A stretch of DNA of 64,000 nucleotides from Chitinophagaceae bacterium (GTDB taxonomy: Bacteria; Bacteroidota; Bacteroidia; Chitinophagales; Chitinophagaceae): contig JADKKH010000008.1 of NCBI GenBank assembly GCA_016720585.1, forward strand, positions 1 to 64,000, in the 5' to 3' direction. Positions 29,099 to 38,977 of the stretch are shown piece after piece (position 1 is the first letter of the stretch; each line of letters starts with the position of its first letter). Position numbers and translations under genes: made by a program. Below the pieces are notes generated by a model. It made no database searches and was not told the origin of the DNA. It worked only from the letters and a program-made list of their open reading frames with translations.

Positions 29099-30802
29099 AT
29101 GACGCTTGCCGAAAAGATTAAAACAATCAGACATATTATTCACTGGCGGTTGCACTGGGATAAAAAAGACCTGGACTTTCATCCGGGAAAAAATGTTTCT
29201 GCAAAATTTATTACCGCCCGGCAGGCAGCCTCATTGATACCGGATGCATCCACCTGTATAAGCAGTGGTATAGCCGGCAATGCACGATGCGCTGTTTTTT
29301 TCTGGGCCATCCGCGAGTGTTTTCTGAAAACCGGTCATCCGCAAAACCTGACCTGGATAAATATTGCTGCACAGGGCGGCCGCGGAAAAGTTCCCGGCAC
29401 CGTGGAAGAAATCGGTCTTCCCGGTTTGTTGAGTTGTTATATATCAGGACATCTTGAAACAGTAAAAGCACAATTAAAGATGGCGGAAGAAGGGAAACTG
29501 GAATTACATACCCTTCCGCAGGGCGTGATGTCTTTTTTACTCGAAGAAATGGGAAAAGAAAATCCCCGGGATTATTATGAGTCCACCGTAGGGTTGCATA
29601 CTTTTTTTGATCCGCGGTTTGGACGCGGTTCAGCGATTTCTGCACAGGCAAAAAATAAACTGGTGCACGTGTCCGGAGATGTATTGCGTTACAGTATGCC
29701 AAAGATTGACAGGGCGCTTTTCAATGCCCCTTATGCAGACCGTGAAGGAAATATTTATTTCCAGAATGCAGCAACGGTTTCCGAAAATATACTTTCGGCC
29801 CGGGCAGCCCGGACAAATGGCGGTCTTGCCATAGCAACTGTCTCCGACATTATTCCGAAAAATGAAATGCGCATAAGCATGCCCGCCGGGGATATTGACC
29901 ATATCGTGGTTCATCCCTATAATGAACAGGTGGGTAGCGTTCCGCAGAAAAAATACTGGCCCATGTTTACAGCCGGTTCTACAGAGGATCCTATTAAAGC
30001 CCTGAAAAAAATAAAATATATAAACCGGTTTTTAAAAATTACGCCTGTCCGTGGCGAAACGGGTCACTTACTGGGACGGTTAGGCGCTTTTGAATTTGTA
30101 AAAGCCACCGGGAAAGGATCCTTAGTGAATATTGGTGTTGGTTTTCCCGAAGAAGTGGCCAGCCAGTTACTGCAGCATAACCTGCAACAGGATATTATTT
30201 TTACCACCGAAGCCGGTTCCTATGGCGGTCTTCCGGCAGCAGGTATTTTCTTTGGCGCTTCTATAAACCCACATCATCTTGAATCTTCCACTGAAACATT
30301 TCACCGCTACCGGAATGACCTGGATGTGGCCATTTTAGGATTCCTGCAGGTTGACAGCCGGGGTAATGTCAATGCCTCCAAAAGAGGAACCCCGATTACC
30401 GAATATGTGGGACCGGGTGGTTCAGCTGATATTGCATCGGGAGCAAAAGTTATTTTTTTTGTTGGCACCTGGATGTGGGATGGAAAATTTGCGATCCGGG
30501 ATCATGCGTTGAAATTAATTAAAAAGGGCCGGTCAAAATTTGTGAAGCAGGTGGATGAAGTGACTTTTAATGGAGCCGAAGGATTGAAATCGGGTAAGAA
30601 GATATTTTATATTACCAATGTAGGTGTATTTAAACTCACCGAAGAAGGCCTGATGCTGACCCGGGTAATGCCGGGACTGGATATTGAAAAAGATATTATC
30701 AACGGATGTGAAGCAACTATTATTTTACCTCCCGGAAATAAAGTACCGGTGGTGGATGCTTCCATTTTTGATAACAACAAATTTATCATCCGCTGGGAAT
30801 AA
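29099..30802 (+). CDS. Class I CoA-transferase (acetate/propionate CoA-transferase-like)
   Basis: A 567-residue single-chain protein with fused alpha and beta halves. The first half includes ISSGIAGNARCAVFFWAI and NLTWINIAAQGGRGK. The second includes SLVNIGVGFPEEVASQLL and IIFTTEAGSYGGLPAAGIFF, where the Glu of TTEAGSYGG is the expected CoA-thioester-forming residue, as in YdiF-type transferases. It moves CoA between carboxylic acids. It starts 10 bases after the HACL2-like lyase, so it probably supplies or removes the CoA group for that enzyme. This coupling is inference; donor and acceptor acids are unknown. Confidence 0.85.
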   Translation: MTLAEKIKTIRHIIHWRLHWDKKDLDFHPGKNVSAKFITARQAASLIPDASTCISSGIAGNARCAVFFWAIRECFLKTGHPQNLTWINIAAQGGRGKVPGTVEEIGLPGLLSCYISGHLETVKAQLKMAEEGKLELHTLPQGVMSFLLEEMGKENPRDYYESTVGLHTFFDPRFGRGSAISAQAKNKLVHVSGDVLRYSMPKIDRALFNAPYADREGNIYFQNAATVSENILSARAARTNGGLAIATVSDIIPKNEMRISMPAGDIDHIVVHPYNEQVGSVPQKKYWPMFTAGSTEDPIKALKKIKYINRFLKITPVRGETGHLLGRLGAFEFVKATGKGSLVNIGVGFPEEVASQLLQHNLQQDIIFTTEAGSYGGLPAAGIFFGASINPHHLESSTETFHRYRNDLDVAILGFLQVDSRGNVNASKRGTPITEYVGPGGSADIASGAKVIFFVGTWMWDGKFAIRDHALKLIKKGRSKFVKQVDEVTFNGAEGLKSGKKIFYITNVGVFKLTEEGLMLTRVMPGLDIEKDIINGCEATIILPPGNKVPVVDASIFDNNKFIIRWE

Positions 30803-30911
30803 AAAATGGAGCCCGGGAAATATCAGGTAAATCATCAACCGTAAATCATACATTTAACGTTGCAGATTCTAAATGCACGCGGGTGTCAAACATTTTCTTA
30901 ATCGCCTGTAC

Positions 30912-31970
30912 ATGGAAAAAACTTTATTATTAACAGACGGTAGCTTTTCAATCTGGAAAGAACAGGGCATACCCGTGGAGGCCATTGAATTTTTAGACAG
31001 CATTGCCTGGGGAGCGGAAGGTGCGGTGTACGAGCATAAAAATACGCCCGAGCATTTTAAACATATTACCAATCCCTACCTGGTATCTATAACCGAAGAA
31101 GAAAAAATGCTGGGTACGGCCGTTTTTTGTAACCCGCAGGTCACCGTGGCCGGCAAACCTTTTAATTATTATTACACGCGGTATTTTGCATCATCCCCTG
31201 ACATCCGGGGAAGAGGCGTTATAAAAAAATTAGCCATCCAGGTCATGAGCTCCATACGGGAAGGGGAATCGTTGAAAACTATTTTTGTAGGATTTGTGGA
31301 AAGAGGAAATAAAAGCTCGTATAAAGTTTCCGAATCGGCGGGTTATCGTACGATTGGTACCATTAAAACAGTTGGGTTCAGCCGTTTTTTTCCAAAAAAA
31401 TCTTCCCATATCCGGCGGGTGGCCACTGAAACGGAAAGGCAGGAGGTGCTTGCCTTACTCAAGCATCAATACCGGGAACATGCCCTGGTCCAGTTTGATT
31501 ATCTTTTTATGCACGACAACTATTATGTGATCCGGGAGCATAATGAAATCGTAGCCGGCTGCCAGTTTCATAAGGCCCATTGGGTGGTAAATAAAATGCC
31601 GGGAGTTATGGGGAAAATGATTCTAAAGGCGGTTCCAAAGATCCCCCTGCTTAATAAACTCTTCAATCCAAAAAAATTCGAGTTCCTTGCTTTTGAAGGT
31701 CTTTATTTTAAACCCGGAAAGGAAGACCGCCTGCAGGAACTGTTTGAAGGATTACTGGCACAGGAAAAATTAAAATCTGCCCTGTTCTGGATGGCGGAAA
31801 AATGTCCCTCGTATAAAGCATTGATGAATTATGGCCGCTTTGGATTGATCAACCAGTTTGTAAAAGATTCTGATGTATATATCATGGCCTCTTATCAGAA
31901 TATGACGGTGGAAGAAATTTATGAAACTGAGAACAGCCCCCTGTATGCTTCGGGGTTTGATTATATTTAA
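30912..31970 (+). CDS. GNAT-type N-acetyltransferase-like protein
   Basis: A protein of about 352 residues. The N-terminal half reads as a GNAT domain: EKMLGTAVFCNPQVTV, YYTRYFASSPDIRGRGVIKK (the acetyl-CoA binding R/Q-x-x-G-x-G/A type loop) and SYKVSESAGYRTIGTIKTVG. The C-terminal half (about residues 200-350) looks like a degenerate second acyltransferase domain. I chose the ATG at 30912 (MEKTLLLTDGSFSIW); 30873 is possible but lacks a better upstream site. It lies 70 bases after the CoA-transferase and may be the third operon gene. Substrate unknown. Confidence 0.7.
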   Translation: MEKTLLLTDGSFSIWKEQGIPVEAIEFLDSIAWGAEGAVYEHKNTPEHFKHITNPYLVSITEEEKMLGTAVFCNPQVTVAGKPFNYYYTRYFASSPDIRGRGVIKKLAIQVMSSIREGESLKTIFVGFVERGNKSSYKVSESAGYRTIGTIKTVGFSRFFPKKSSHIRRVATETERQEVLALLKHQYREHALVQFDYLFMHDNYYVIREHNEIVAGCQFHKAHWVVNKMPGVMGKMILKAVPKIPLLNKLFNPKKFEFLAFEGLYFKPGKEDRLQELFEGLLAQEKLKSALFWMAEKCPSYKALMNYGRFGLINQFVKDSDVYIMASYQNMTVEEIYETENSPLYASGFDYI

Positions 31971-32095
31971 TAGCAGTGAATTACATTGTTATCTGAATGA
32001 TTAAAACGTATAACAAAGATTACAGAAAGTTGTGCGTATGAAAATTTGATTAGTGATTTTAGAAACTTTCAACAGGTTCTAATATCCCCAACCCC

Positions 32096-33991
32096 TTATG
32101 GATTTTTTTGCCTTGTGGCAACCAAATCCAGAATTACATAATTTCGTTTTTTCGTTATGTCTCCCCCTTCTATCTTTTGAGTTGCTGTCCAGCTATCCGG
32201 CCCTGTCATTTTACCGCTAATGGTTATTTTTCTCCAGGAATCTTTTTCCCCTCCTTCTGTCACTAAAACAAAGTTGATGATATCTCCGGGTTTTCTTTGA
32301 AGTTGTACTACAAAATTTTTATCCGATTCACCCTGGTCATTGCGCTGCGCTATTATCACCGAATTATTGTTAACGGTAAATCGGGCATCAATAGTACTCA
32401 CTTTTCCTATAGCATCAGGATCATCCGAAGATGATTTCACGGTTGAACTGATATGCCAATCACCAGTTAACGGATCCGGTGGAGCCATCAATGCATCAAT
32501 AATAAACTCATCATCATCTCCGCTGCCGCCTGTTCGTACAGATACTTTTATACTATACTTTATATATTCCGTTCCCTTGTTTTGCAGATCAGCGAGGTCA
32601 ATTTCTTTAGTGAAATGAACGACACTGTTTGGACCAACCTGTATTCCGTTTACGTTATAGCTTTTATTAATCTTCGATTTGGGTGGTCCGCTGATAAAAA
32701 TATCCACCGATGCTGTTTTGGCAACGCTGCGGCTTGCATTGGTAACCGGAAGGTCTTTGATTACCAGTTTGGTAACTGTAGCAGGAATAGTATCTACTAT
32801 GACCCCGGTACCTGAATTAAATGAATAACCATTTACAGCAGCAGTATTGTATTTTAGATTGTACGTTTCTTCCTGCACTGAACCAGCTTTCTTTGGTGCC
32901 GTAAACCGAATCGTATTTTCTTCCGGGCTCAGACTTACCAGGCCTGGAGGAGATACCGTTGCGGGTATTGCCGTAATGGTTGCTGCATTCGTATTGCCAA
33001 AATCAATCTTTACCAGGTCAGCCGTTGCCACGGACTGGTATCCTACCCCTGTAGCAGAAATGTTGGCCGGATCATGCACAAAAAAACGTCCGCCATCATA
33101 ACCGGTAATAATAACGGCGTGTCCGTCTTTTGTTGTCATAATAGAATAAGTCGTCAGCAACATAACAGGATGACCAAGGGCAATATGATGTTTAATAGCT
33201 TTCGTTAGTCCTTCAGCAGAGTTATACTGCCAGTATTCCGTTACCGCCGTAGCATCGGTATAAATTCTCATATGAGATATAGCTGAAGAGAAAAATTTGA
33301 ATTGAGCCGGAGATACGCCATCCGTGTAGCCTACTTTTTTCAGAATATCAAATACTTCATGAAATGGTTTATGTTTTACTCCTTCACATAACATCTGTAT
33401 ACAGGCTGCCCAACAGGTGGAAGCGCTTCCCTGCCGGTAAAAAGGGATCTCCATAGGTACTACACTTAGTGGCGGTGTTTCCCAGAACCAACCAGCATAG
33501 GTAGAAAAATGGGTGGTCTGTATCAACAGTGTTTTTACTCCATTGATATCTTTTAATTCGGTGGGTAATGTTTTAATGATACCGGTCGCTTCATCTATTT
33601 CACCTCCGGCTGCATCCAGGGATACTTTACTCTGCCATTGTTTTGGTACAGGAATCTGAATAGTTACAGGTTTGGAAAATTCTTTTTGCGTTGCATTACA
33701 TTGTATTACCGTAAAAGCAGCCGCATCATTGCCAAAATATTTATCGGTCTCTACCAGTGAAATAGTAATGGAGTTATCAGCATTCAGTGTACCGGGCTCC
33801 ACTACCAGTTTGATTCCATCAGGTAAACTTAGTTCTCCTCCTTTTGTACCGATATTTTTAGTTGCCTCACTGAGTATTGTTATTTTTTCCTCCTGCTTCT
33901 TTTTATCTGAACTTTTACAGGAAATAATGCCGCAGGTGAGCAGCACGGACAAAAAAAATATAACCATACCTGTTATATTATTCTTTTTCAT
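32096..33991 (-). CDS. Lipoprotein with ZU5-like and C39-like cysteine-protease domains
   Basis: A 631-residue protein beginning MKKNNITGMVIFFLSVLLTC with a lipobox ending GIISC. Residues about 45-105 (IGTKGGELSLPDGIKLVVEP) resemble a ZU5 domain. Residues about 180-335 form a papain-like C39 peptidase-type domain: IPFYRQGSASTCWAACIQML (candidate nucleophile Cys after Ser-Thr), KDGHAVIITGYDGGRFFVHD (His, then Asp). C-terminal Ig/fibronectin-like modules follow (about 360-620). It is probably exposed outside the cytoplasm. The protease activity is inferred from motifs; no secretion transporter is adjacent, so it is not an obvious bacteriocin exporter. Confidence 0.7.
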   Translation of the reverse strand: MKKNNITGMVIFFLSVLLTCGIISCKSSDKKKQEEKITILSEATKNIGTKGGELSLPDGIKLVVEPGTLNADNSITISLVETDKYFGNDAAAFTVIQCNATQKEFSKPVTIQIPVPKQWQSKVSLDAAGGEIDEATGIIKTLPTELKDINGVKTLLIQTTHFSTYAGWFWETPPLSVVPMEIPFYRQGSASTCWAACIQMLCEGVKHKPFHEVFDILKKVGYTDGVSPAQFKFFSSAISHMRIYTDATAVTEYWQYNSAEGLTKAIKHHIALGHPVMLLTTYSIMTTKDGHAVIITGYDGGRFFVHDPANISATGVGYQSVATADLVKIDFGNTNAATITAIPATVSPPGLVSLSPEENTIRFTAPKKAGSVQEETYNLKYNTAAVNGYSFNSGTGVIVDTIPATVTKLVIKDLPVTNASRSVAKTASVDIFISGPPKSKINKSYNVNGIQVGPNSVVHFTKEIDLADLQNKGTEYIKYSIKVSVRTGGSGDDDEFIIDALMAPPDPLTGDWHISSTVKSSSDDPDAIGKVSTIDARFTVNNNSVIIAQRNDQGESDKNFVVQLQRKPGDIINFVLVTEGGEKDSWRKITISGKMTGPDSWTATQKIEGGDITKKRNYVILDLVATRQKNP

Positions 33992-34121
33992 ACACTATTT
34001 TTTATAAATATTTCTTCATTCGTGGCTTTTTCACGAATAAAGGAATGCCCTAATGGACTTAAAACGACCATTTGCCAGGCTTCTGCAAATAAAATAAGGG
34101 TACGGTACTACCCGATCAAGA

Positions 34122-34508
34122 TTAGGCGGGAATGCATTTTTCGATGGTTTTCTCAACCTCTTTTTTTTCATACAGCATTTCGCCACCTACAGTTTCAGCT
34201 ACTTTCAGCATCAGGGTATTATACACAGTAACCGGAAAAATAAAACTGGCTTCTGTCAGCAGCATACTACCGGGATCCGGCAGGGAGAATATCCATTTTA
34301 CCTTTTCGTCATGGGTGAATTCCTTGACAGTAAAAAGCCAGCTGGCATCAACCTCTTTTTGTTTCAGGTGGTCAATGATATTGCTGATAATAAGATCCGG
34401 GTTCCGTATATCTTCTCCGATGTGGATATTTACGGGATCCATCAGCATAGCATCGGAATCAATTTTTACATCCGGAACAACGAGTACCGGGAAAGTTGTT
34501 TTATCCAT
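34122..34508 (-). CDS. Small soluble protein of unknown function
   Basis: A 128-residue acidic protein starting MDKTTFPVLVVPDVKIDSDA, with no signal peptide or membrane segment. It has a strand-helix pattern (DLIISNIIDHLKQKEVDASW, KVKWIFSLPDPGSMLLTEAS) and a basic C-terminus (KKEVEKTIEKCIPA). No family is recognised. Confidence 0.55.
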   Translation of the reverse strand: MDKTTFPVLVVPDVKIDSDAMLMDPVNIHIGEDIRNPDLIISNIIDHLKQKEVDASWLFTVKEFTHDEKVKWIFSLPDPGSMLLTEASFIFPVTVYNTLMLKVAETVGGEMLYEKKEVEKTIEKCIPA

Positions 34509-34666
34509 AAACCATAATTTCCGGGAAAATAACGCTGCGGAGGGGCCTTTTCCAATGATCTGAAAAAAAATAGGTGATGATTCTTATCACCCGGCCCGGG
34601 ATTCAATCCATTTTTTATTTGGCAATACCATCACCGGAAATTCCCCTTATTTTTGCCCCGTTAATT

Positions 34667-34838
34667 TTACGAATATGAAGCTTTAATCAGGGTTGCCGCT
34701 TTTAATATGTCGGGGTATTTTTTTAATCCTTCTTTACAAATCTTCCGGTTGTTAGGGAATTTTGTGACAGGATAAGGCGGCCCAGCCAAAATCATACAGG
34801 CTTTTGCTAAACCGCAATACTTCGTTGCTGTTCCTCAT
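34667..34838 (-). pseudogene. Possible small protein gene, frameshifted
   Basis: From an ATG at 34836-34838 one frame reads MRNSNEVLRFSKSLYDFGWA and then SCHKIP before a stop. The neighbouring frame continues KFPNNRKICKEGLKKYPDIL to KAATLIKASYS, stop at 34667. One indel near 34760 would join them into a basic protein of about 57 residues. No family is recognised. It is divergent from the MATE gene. Without the indel this region is 363 bases with no gene. Confidence 0.3.
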
Positions 34839-34871
34839 TACATAATTATTTACTTTCAACGATTAATTATC

Positions 34872-36299
34872 ATGACTCAATCAATATATACCCATAAACT
34901 GTCTCATTTTATTGCCTTACTTAAACAATCCCTTCGTGGCGGCGAACATGATTATACAAAGGGCAGCATTCGGGCTGCCATCATTTTACTGGCTATCCCG
35001 ATGATACTGGAATTAAGCCTCGAGTCGGTTTTTGCTGTTGTGGACATGTATTTTGTCAGTCATCTTCCGGCACCGCATAATAAAGTGGCGATGGCCACGG
35101 TGGGATTGACAGAATCGGTTGTGGCACTTATTTATACCATTGCCATTGGTCTCAGCACGGCTGCTACCGCTGTGGTATCCCGGCGCATTGGCGAAAAAAA
35201 TCCCGAAGCGGCTTCTCATGCCGGTGCCCAATCCATCTTGCTGGCGATTTTATCAGCCATAGTGCTCAGTATTGCAGGAATTATTTTTGCTCCCGATGTT
35301 TTGCGTTTGATGGGCGCCCAGGCCGAAGTAATAAAAGAAGGGGCTGTATTTACCCGCATCATGCTGGGGGGTAGTGTGATCATTATTTTGCTTTTCCTGA
35401 TCAATGGAATTTTCCGCGGCGCCGGAGATGCGGCCATTGCCATGCGCAGCCTGTGGATTGCCAGTATCATTAATATTTTTTTGTGTCCCATGCTGATCAT
35501 GGGTTATGGACCCTTTCCCGAATTAGGATTGAAAGGCGCTGCCATTGCCACTACTGTCGGCCGGGGGGTGGGGGTGATCTACCAGTGTTATTATTTGTTT
35601 GGTGGCAAGGGAACGATCAAAATAAAATGGCCGCATTTCAAGTGGGATAAACCCTTGATAAAACATTTGTTTGAAGTGGCCTGGCCGGCAACCTTCCAGT
35701 TTTTTATCCAGAGTGGCAGTTGGATCATTTTGGCCTGGTTAGTTTCTGATACCGGTGGCACGAATGCATCGGCAGGTTACCAGGTAGCGATACGTAATGT
35801 CGTGTTCTTTATTTTGCCAGCCTGGGGATTGAGTAATGCGGCGGCAACGCTTGTAGGTCAAAACCTCGGCGCCAATCAACCCGAACGGGCGGAACGCAGC
35901 GTGCTGCTGACTACAAAGTACAATGCCTTATTTATGGCAGGGGTCATGTTGCTTTTTTTATTTTTCTCTTCACCTATCATCAGCATATTTACCCATGAAC
36001 TAGAGGTGCACCGGTTTGGTACACAAGCCCTTCAAATCATTGGTGCCGGTTATATTTTTTATGGGATCGGGATGGTAATGATACAGGCACTGAACGGTGC
36101 CGGTGATACGAAGACACCTACCTGGATAAATATTTTCGGTTTCTGGTTGTTCCAGATTCCGCTGGCATGGGTATTGGCTAAAGAAATGGACATGGGTCCC
36201 GTGGGTGCTTTCATTGCAATCCCCGCTGCTGAATCAGTACTCGCTTTGGTAGCCTGGTATTATTTTAAAAAAGGGAAATGGAAGAAAGTGGTTGTATGA
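34872..36299 (+). CDS. MATE family efflux transporter
   Basis: A 475-residue inner-membrane protein with about twelve helices in two homologous halves. The halves start RAAIILLAIPMILELSLESV and HLFEVAWPATFQFFIQSGSW; the family motif VGLTESVVALIYTIAIGLST and the second-half QALNGAGDTKTPTWINIFGF are typical of MATE proteins. They export cationic drugs or metabolites using Na+ or H+ gradients. Substrate unknown. It is monocistronic, followed by repeat-rich intergenic sequence. Confidence 0.92.
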   Translation: MTQSIYTHKLSHFIALLKQSLRGGEHDYTKGSIRAAIILLAIPMILELSLESVFAVVDMYFVSHLPAPHNKVAMATVGLTESVVALIYTIAIGLSTAATAVVSRRIGEKNPEAASHAGAQSILLAILSAIVLSIAGIIFAPDVLRLMGAQAEVIKEGAVFTRIMLGGSVIIILLFLINGIFRGAGDAAIAMRSLWIASIINIFLCPMLIMGYGPFPELGLKGAAIATTVGRGVGVIYQCYYLFGGKGTIKIKWPHFKWDKPLIKHLFEVAWPATFQFFIQSGSWIILAWLVSDTGGTNASAGYQVAIRNVVFFILPAWGLSNAAATLVGQNLGANQPERAERSVLLTTKYNALFMAGVMLLFLFFSSPIISIFTHELEVHRFGTQALQIIGAGYIFYGIGMVMIQALNGAGDTKTPTWINIFGFWLFQIPLAWVLAKEMDMGPVGAFIAIPAAESVLALVAWYYFKKGKWKKVVV

Positions 36300-36744
36300 G
36301 TCTGGAGGCGTGAATGAGAAGTCGGGAGTCTGGAGGCGGGAGTCAGGAGGCGGGAGGCGGGCGTAATATGTTTAATATGATTATTAAATTCTTCTTGTTT
36401 TTATGTTGGGAAAACACAGGAAGAAAAATAAAAATTCAGTTACAGAATATTGAAAGCAACTGATGCGATTTTTTTATGTTGGCCATATCAAGACATATTT
36501 CGCATTCGTGTAATTGGTGGCCACATGTATTTATCCGTATTAAACTGCCTGCCATGCCCAGGGTGGATAAACCTGTAGTTAGGTCAGATTCATATTAAGC
36601 CATCGCTACCTTGAGTTAATCTGTGTTAATCCGTGCTAATCTGTGGCTAACCTGTATTCATCCGTGTAAACCTGTATTCTTCTTTACTAACCTTTTTATA
36701 ATTTGTGGCGAAAACCTTTTTAACTTAGTACCTCATCCTTTATT
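36300..36744. repeat. Intergenic region with low-complexity and degenerate tandem repeats
   Basis: No gene is visible in 445 bases. Bases 36300-36363 are a purine-rich tract of GGGAG/GGAGGCGGGAG units. Bases 36612-36680 hold degenerate tandem units of the type TTAATC(T/C)GTG, repeated about six times. The -35/-10-like promoter of the downstream AI-2E gene is not clear. These tracts look like the multi-copy intergenic repeats common in Chitinophagaceae. Confidence 0.5.
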
Positions 36745-37788
36745 ATGAGCGACGTTATCAGCCAGAACCGGGTACGACAGGTATCTTTTATTATTGTGAT
36801 TTTGTTGCTGGGGCTATTACTGTTCCTGGAACTCTATTCTTTTCTCCCGGCCCTGCTAGGTGCCATCACGATTTATATTTTATTGCATAAATGGATGTTT
36901 TATCTCACCGAAAAAAAGAAATGGCGCAAGGGATGGACGGCGTTATTGCTGATGTTGTTTTCTTTTATCGTTATTCTCCTGCCTGTAGGCATGCTGGTGA
37001 ATATGTTATCTTCCAAAGTAAGTTATGCGGTGCAGCATTCTGATGAACTGGTGGAAGCCCTGAAAAAAGTAGTGGCCAATCTTGAAACCCGGTTTGATGT
37101 GACCCTTACCAGTAAGGAGAATATTAATAAGCTCGGTTCAACGATTACCCAAAGTCTGCCCGGGATACTTGGAGCCACTTTCAATACCCTGACGACGATC
37201 TTCTTTATGTACTTCATTCTTTATTTTATGCTGGTGAACGGAAGGTATATGGAGAATGCACTTTATGAACATGTACCGCTGAGTAATACCAATGTGGACC
37301 GGCTGGGAAAAGAAATACATATGATGGTGGTGTCGAATGCTATTGGAATTCCGCTGATCGCATTCGCGCAGGGATTGGTCGGCCTGGCAGGTTATTTAAT
37401 TATTGGTGTGAATGAACCCTTCTTCTGGTTCGGGGTCACCTGCATTGCGGGTATGCTTCCGGTAGTTGGAGCCGCCCTGGCTTATATACCGCTGGCTATT
37501 ATTCTTTTTGCCAACGACCAGACCGGGAAAGGTATAGCTATACTTATATTGGGATTTGGCATTATTGGCACCATAGATAATGTACTTCGCTTTTCTTTAT
37601 TAAAGAAACTCGGTAATGTGCATCCGCTGACGACGGTCTTTGGTGTAATTATCGGTTTGAATGTATTTGGTTTTATTGGCTTGATATTCGGACCCCTGCT
37701 GATTTCGTTGTTTATGTTATTGCTTAAAATCTATTCGAGTGAATTTATTACCAAGCAACGGGATATTAATAAGATCATGGAGAATTAG
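36745..37788 (+). CDS. AI-2E family transporter (PerM-type membrane protein)
   Basis: A 347-residue inner-membrane protein with the PF01594 layout: two N-terminal helix pairs (VSFIIVILLLGLLLFLELYS), a soluble amphipathic segment (VVANLETRFDVTLTSKENIN), then five C-terminal helices including ALAYIPLAIILFANDQTGKG and VFGFIGLIFGPLLISLFMLL. Members export autoinducer-2 or act as Na+/H+ antiporters; the substrate here is unknown. It is monocistronic. Confidence 0.88.
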   Translation: MSDVISQNRVRQVSFIIVILLLGLLLFLELYSFLPALLGAITIYILLHKWMFYLTEKKKWRKGWTALLLMLFSFIVILLPVGMLVNMLSSKVSYAVQHSDELVEALKKVVANLETRFDVTLTSKENINKLGSTITQSLPGILGATFNTLTTIFFMYFILYFMLVNGRYMENALYEHVPLSNTNVDRLGKEIHMMVVSNAIGIPLIAFAQGLVGLAGYLIIGVNEPFFWFGVTCIAGMLPVVGAALAYIPLAIILFANDQTGKGIAILILGFGIIGTIDNVLRFSLLKKLGNVHPLTTVFGVIIGLNVFGFIGLIFGPLLISLFMLLLKIYSSEFITKQRDINKIMEN

Positions 37789-38023
37789 ATTGGGAAAAGG
37801 CTGTCACTCCGGATTCAACTGTCTGCAGGCAGATAACTCGTAGTTTTCCCGGTAGTATCATTTGTCGTATATAGTAATTCTTCGCAAAAGATTAAGAAAC
37901 AAACATTTATTACTTGCATTCCTAACAATAAGATAATATTTTGGCATTGCCTTACGTTTCATAAATCCAATCTGAAGTTGTCACAAGTATAAAAAGATTT
38001 CTTCAGAAGAATCCGTACCCTAA

Positions 38024-38764
38024 GTGAAAAAAACCATTATTCCAATATTTGTGGGATTATTGTGTACTTCGTTCATCACAATCCCCGCTGTACAAACTGA
38101 TAACAGCAATACTCATGCTGTGGCAGTTTCTTCAATTACCAGTAATGACTTCTCTCTTCCTGTCAATGATGCTGCTGCATTAGTATATACCACTATACAC
38201 CTGGAGCAGTATGGCTTATCGGAAGAAGCTTTTTCCTATGCCTGGAAGGGTTATCAGAATTTGCTTGATAAAAAAATGATATCCCGGAGTCATTTATTAA
38301 CGATTTGTGATTTCAGTCAGTCCTCAAAACAAAAACGATTATATATTATTGATGTGTCGAATAATAAATTGGTCACTAATACGTATGTAGCACATGGAAA
38401 AAATTCCGGCGGAGAATATGCCACGCAATTTTCGAATAAACCTGAATCACTACAAAGCAGCCTGGGATTTTATGTAACCGCGGACACATACATTGGTGAA
38501 CATGGTCTCTCCCTGCATATAAATGGTGTGGATCCTGGCTACAATGACAAAGCACTTGAACGAACCATTGTCATTCACGGTGCAAATTATGTGGATGCAG
38601 CAAGAGCCCGGGCCGGAATATTCATGGGCCGCAGCTGGGGTTGTCCTGCAGTGCCGCAAAAAGAAAGCGCAAATATTATTAACACTATAAAAAACGGAAC
38701 CTGTCTTTTTATTTATCATCCGTCACGGAATTATCTGCTTAGATCAAAAATATTAAACGGCTGA
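38024..38764 (+). CDS. Secreted murein L,D-transpeptidase catalytic-domain protein
   Basis: A 246-residue protein beginning at a GTG (38024) with a signal peptide (MKKTIIPIFVGLLCTSFITI). Residues about 70-240 match the PF13645-type murein L,D-transpeptidase domain: LLTICDFSQSSKQKRLYIID, TNTYVAHGKNSGGEYATQFS, ERTIVIHGANYVDAARARAG and the catalytic SWGCPAVPQKESANI. The Cys of SWGCP and the His of HGAN are the expected active site. It acts on peptidoglycan in the periplasm. A terminator follows immediately. Confidence 0.88.
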   Translation: MKKTIIPIFVGLLCTSFITIPAVQTDNSNTHAVAVSSITSNDFSLPVNDAAALVYTTIHLEQYGLSEEAFSYAWKGYQNLLDKKMISRSHLLTICDFSQSSKQKRLYIIDVSNNKLVTNTYVAHGKNSGGEYATQFSNKPESLQSSLGFYVTADTYIGEHGLSLHINGVDPGYNDKALERTIVIHGANYVDAARARAGIFMGRSWGCPAVPQKESANIINTIKNGTCLFIYHPSRNYLLRSKILNG

Positions 38765-38792
38765 TTGGACACAAACAAGGATGGATGATAAC

Positions 38793-38828
38793 AAAAAGCT
38801 TTCCGATATTTTTCGGAAGGCTTTTTTG
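38793..38828 (+). terminator. Rho-independent terminator
   Basis: A hairpin with arms AGCTTTCCGA and TCGGAAGGCTT, short loop ATATTT, is flanked by A-rich sequence on the left and a T-run (TTTTTT) on the right, 28 bases after the L,D-transpeptidase stop. The A/T flanks may serve both strands. Confidence 0.75.
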
Positions 38829-38977
38829 TTGAACCCCTCCCGACCTCCCCCAAGGGAGAGGCCACCAACACCCAGCCCCTTTCGAAAAATTTATCATAAA
38901 ACAATCTAAGCTGTAGAGAATGGTATTTTTTCCGAAAAGTTGATTGGTCTAAGTTCCCCTGCGGGGGAGAGGGGGCC
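38829..38977. repeat. Repeat-like intergenic sequence between convergent genes
   Basis: A C-rich block with CCCCTCCCGACCTCCCCCAA at the left and a G-rich block, CCTGCGGGGGAGAGGGGG, at the right are imperfect inverted copies around an AT-rich centre. This resembles multi-copy intergenic repeats of Bacteroidota. No gene is present. Confidence 0.4.
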
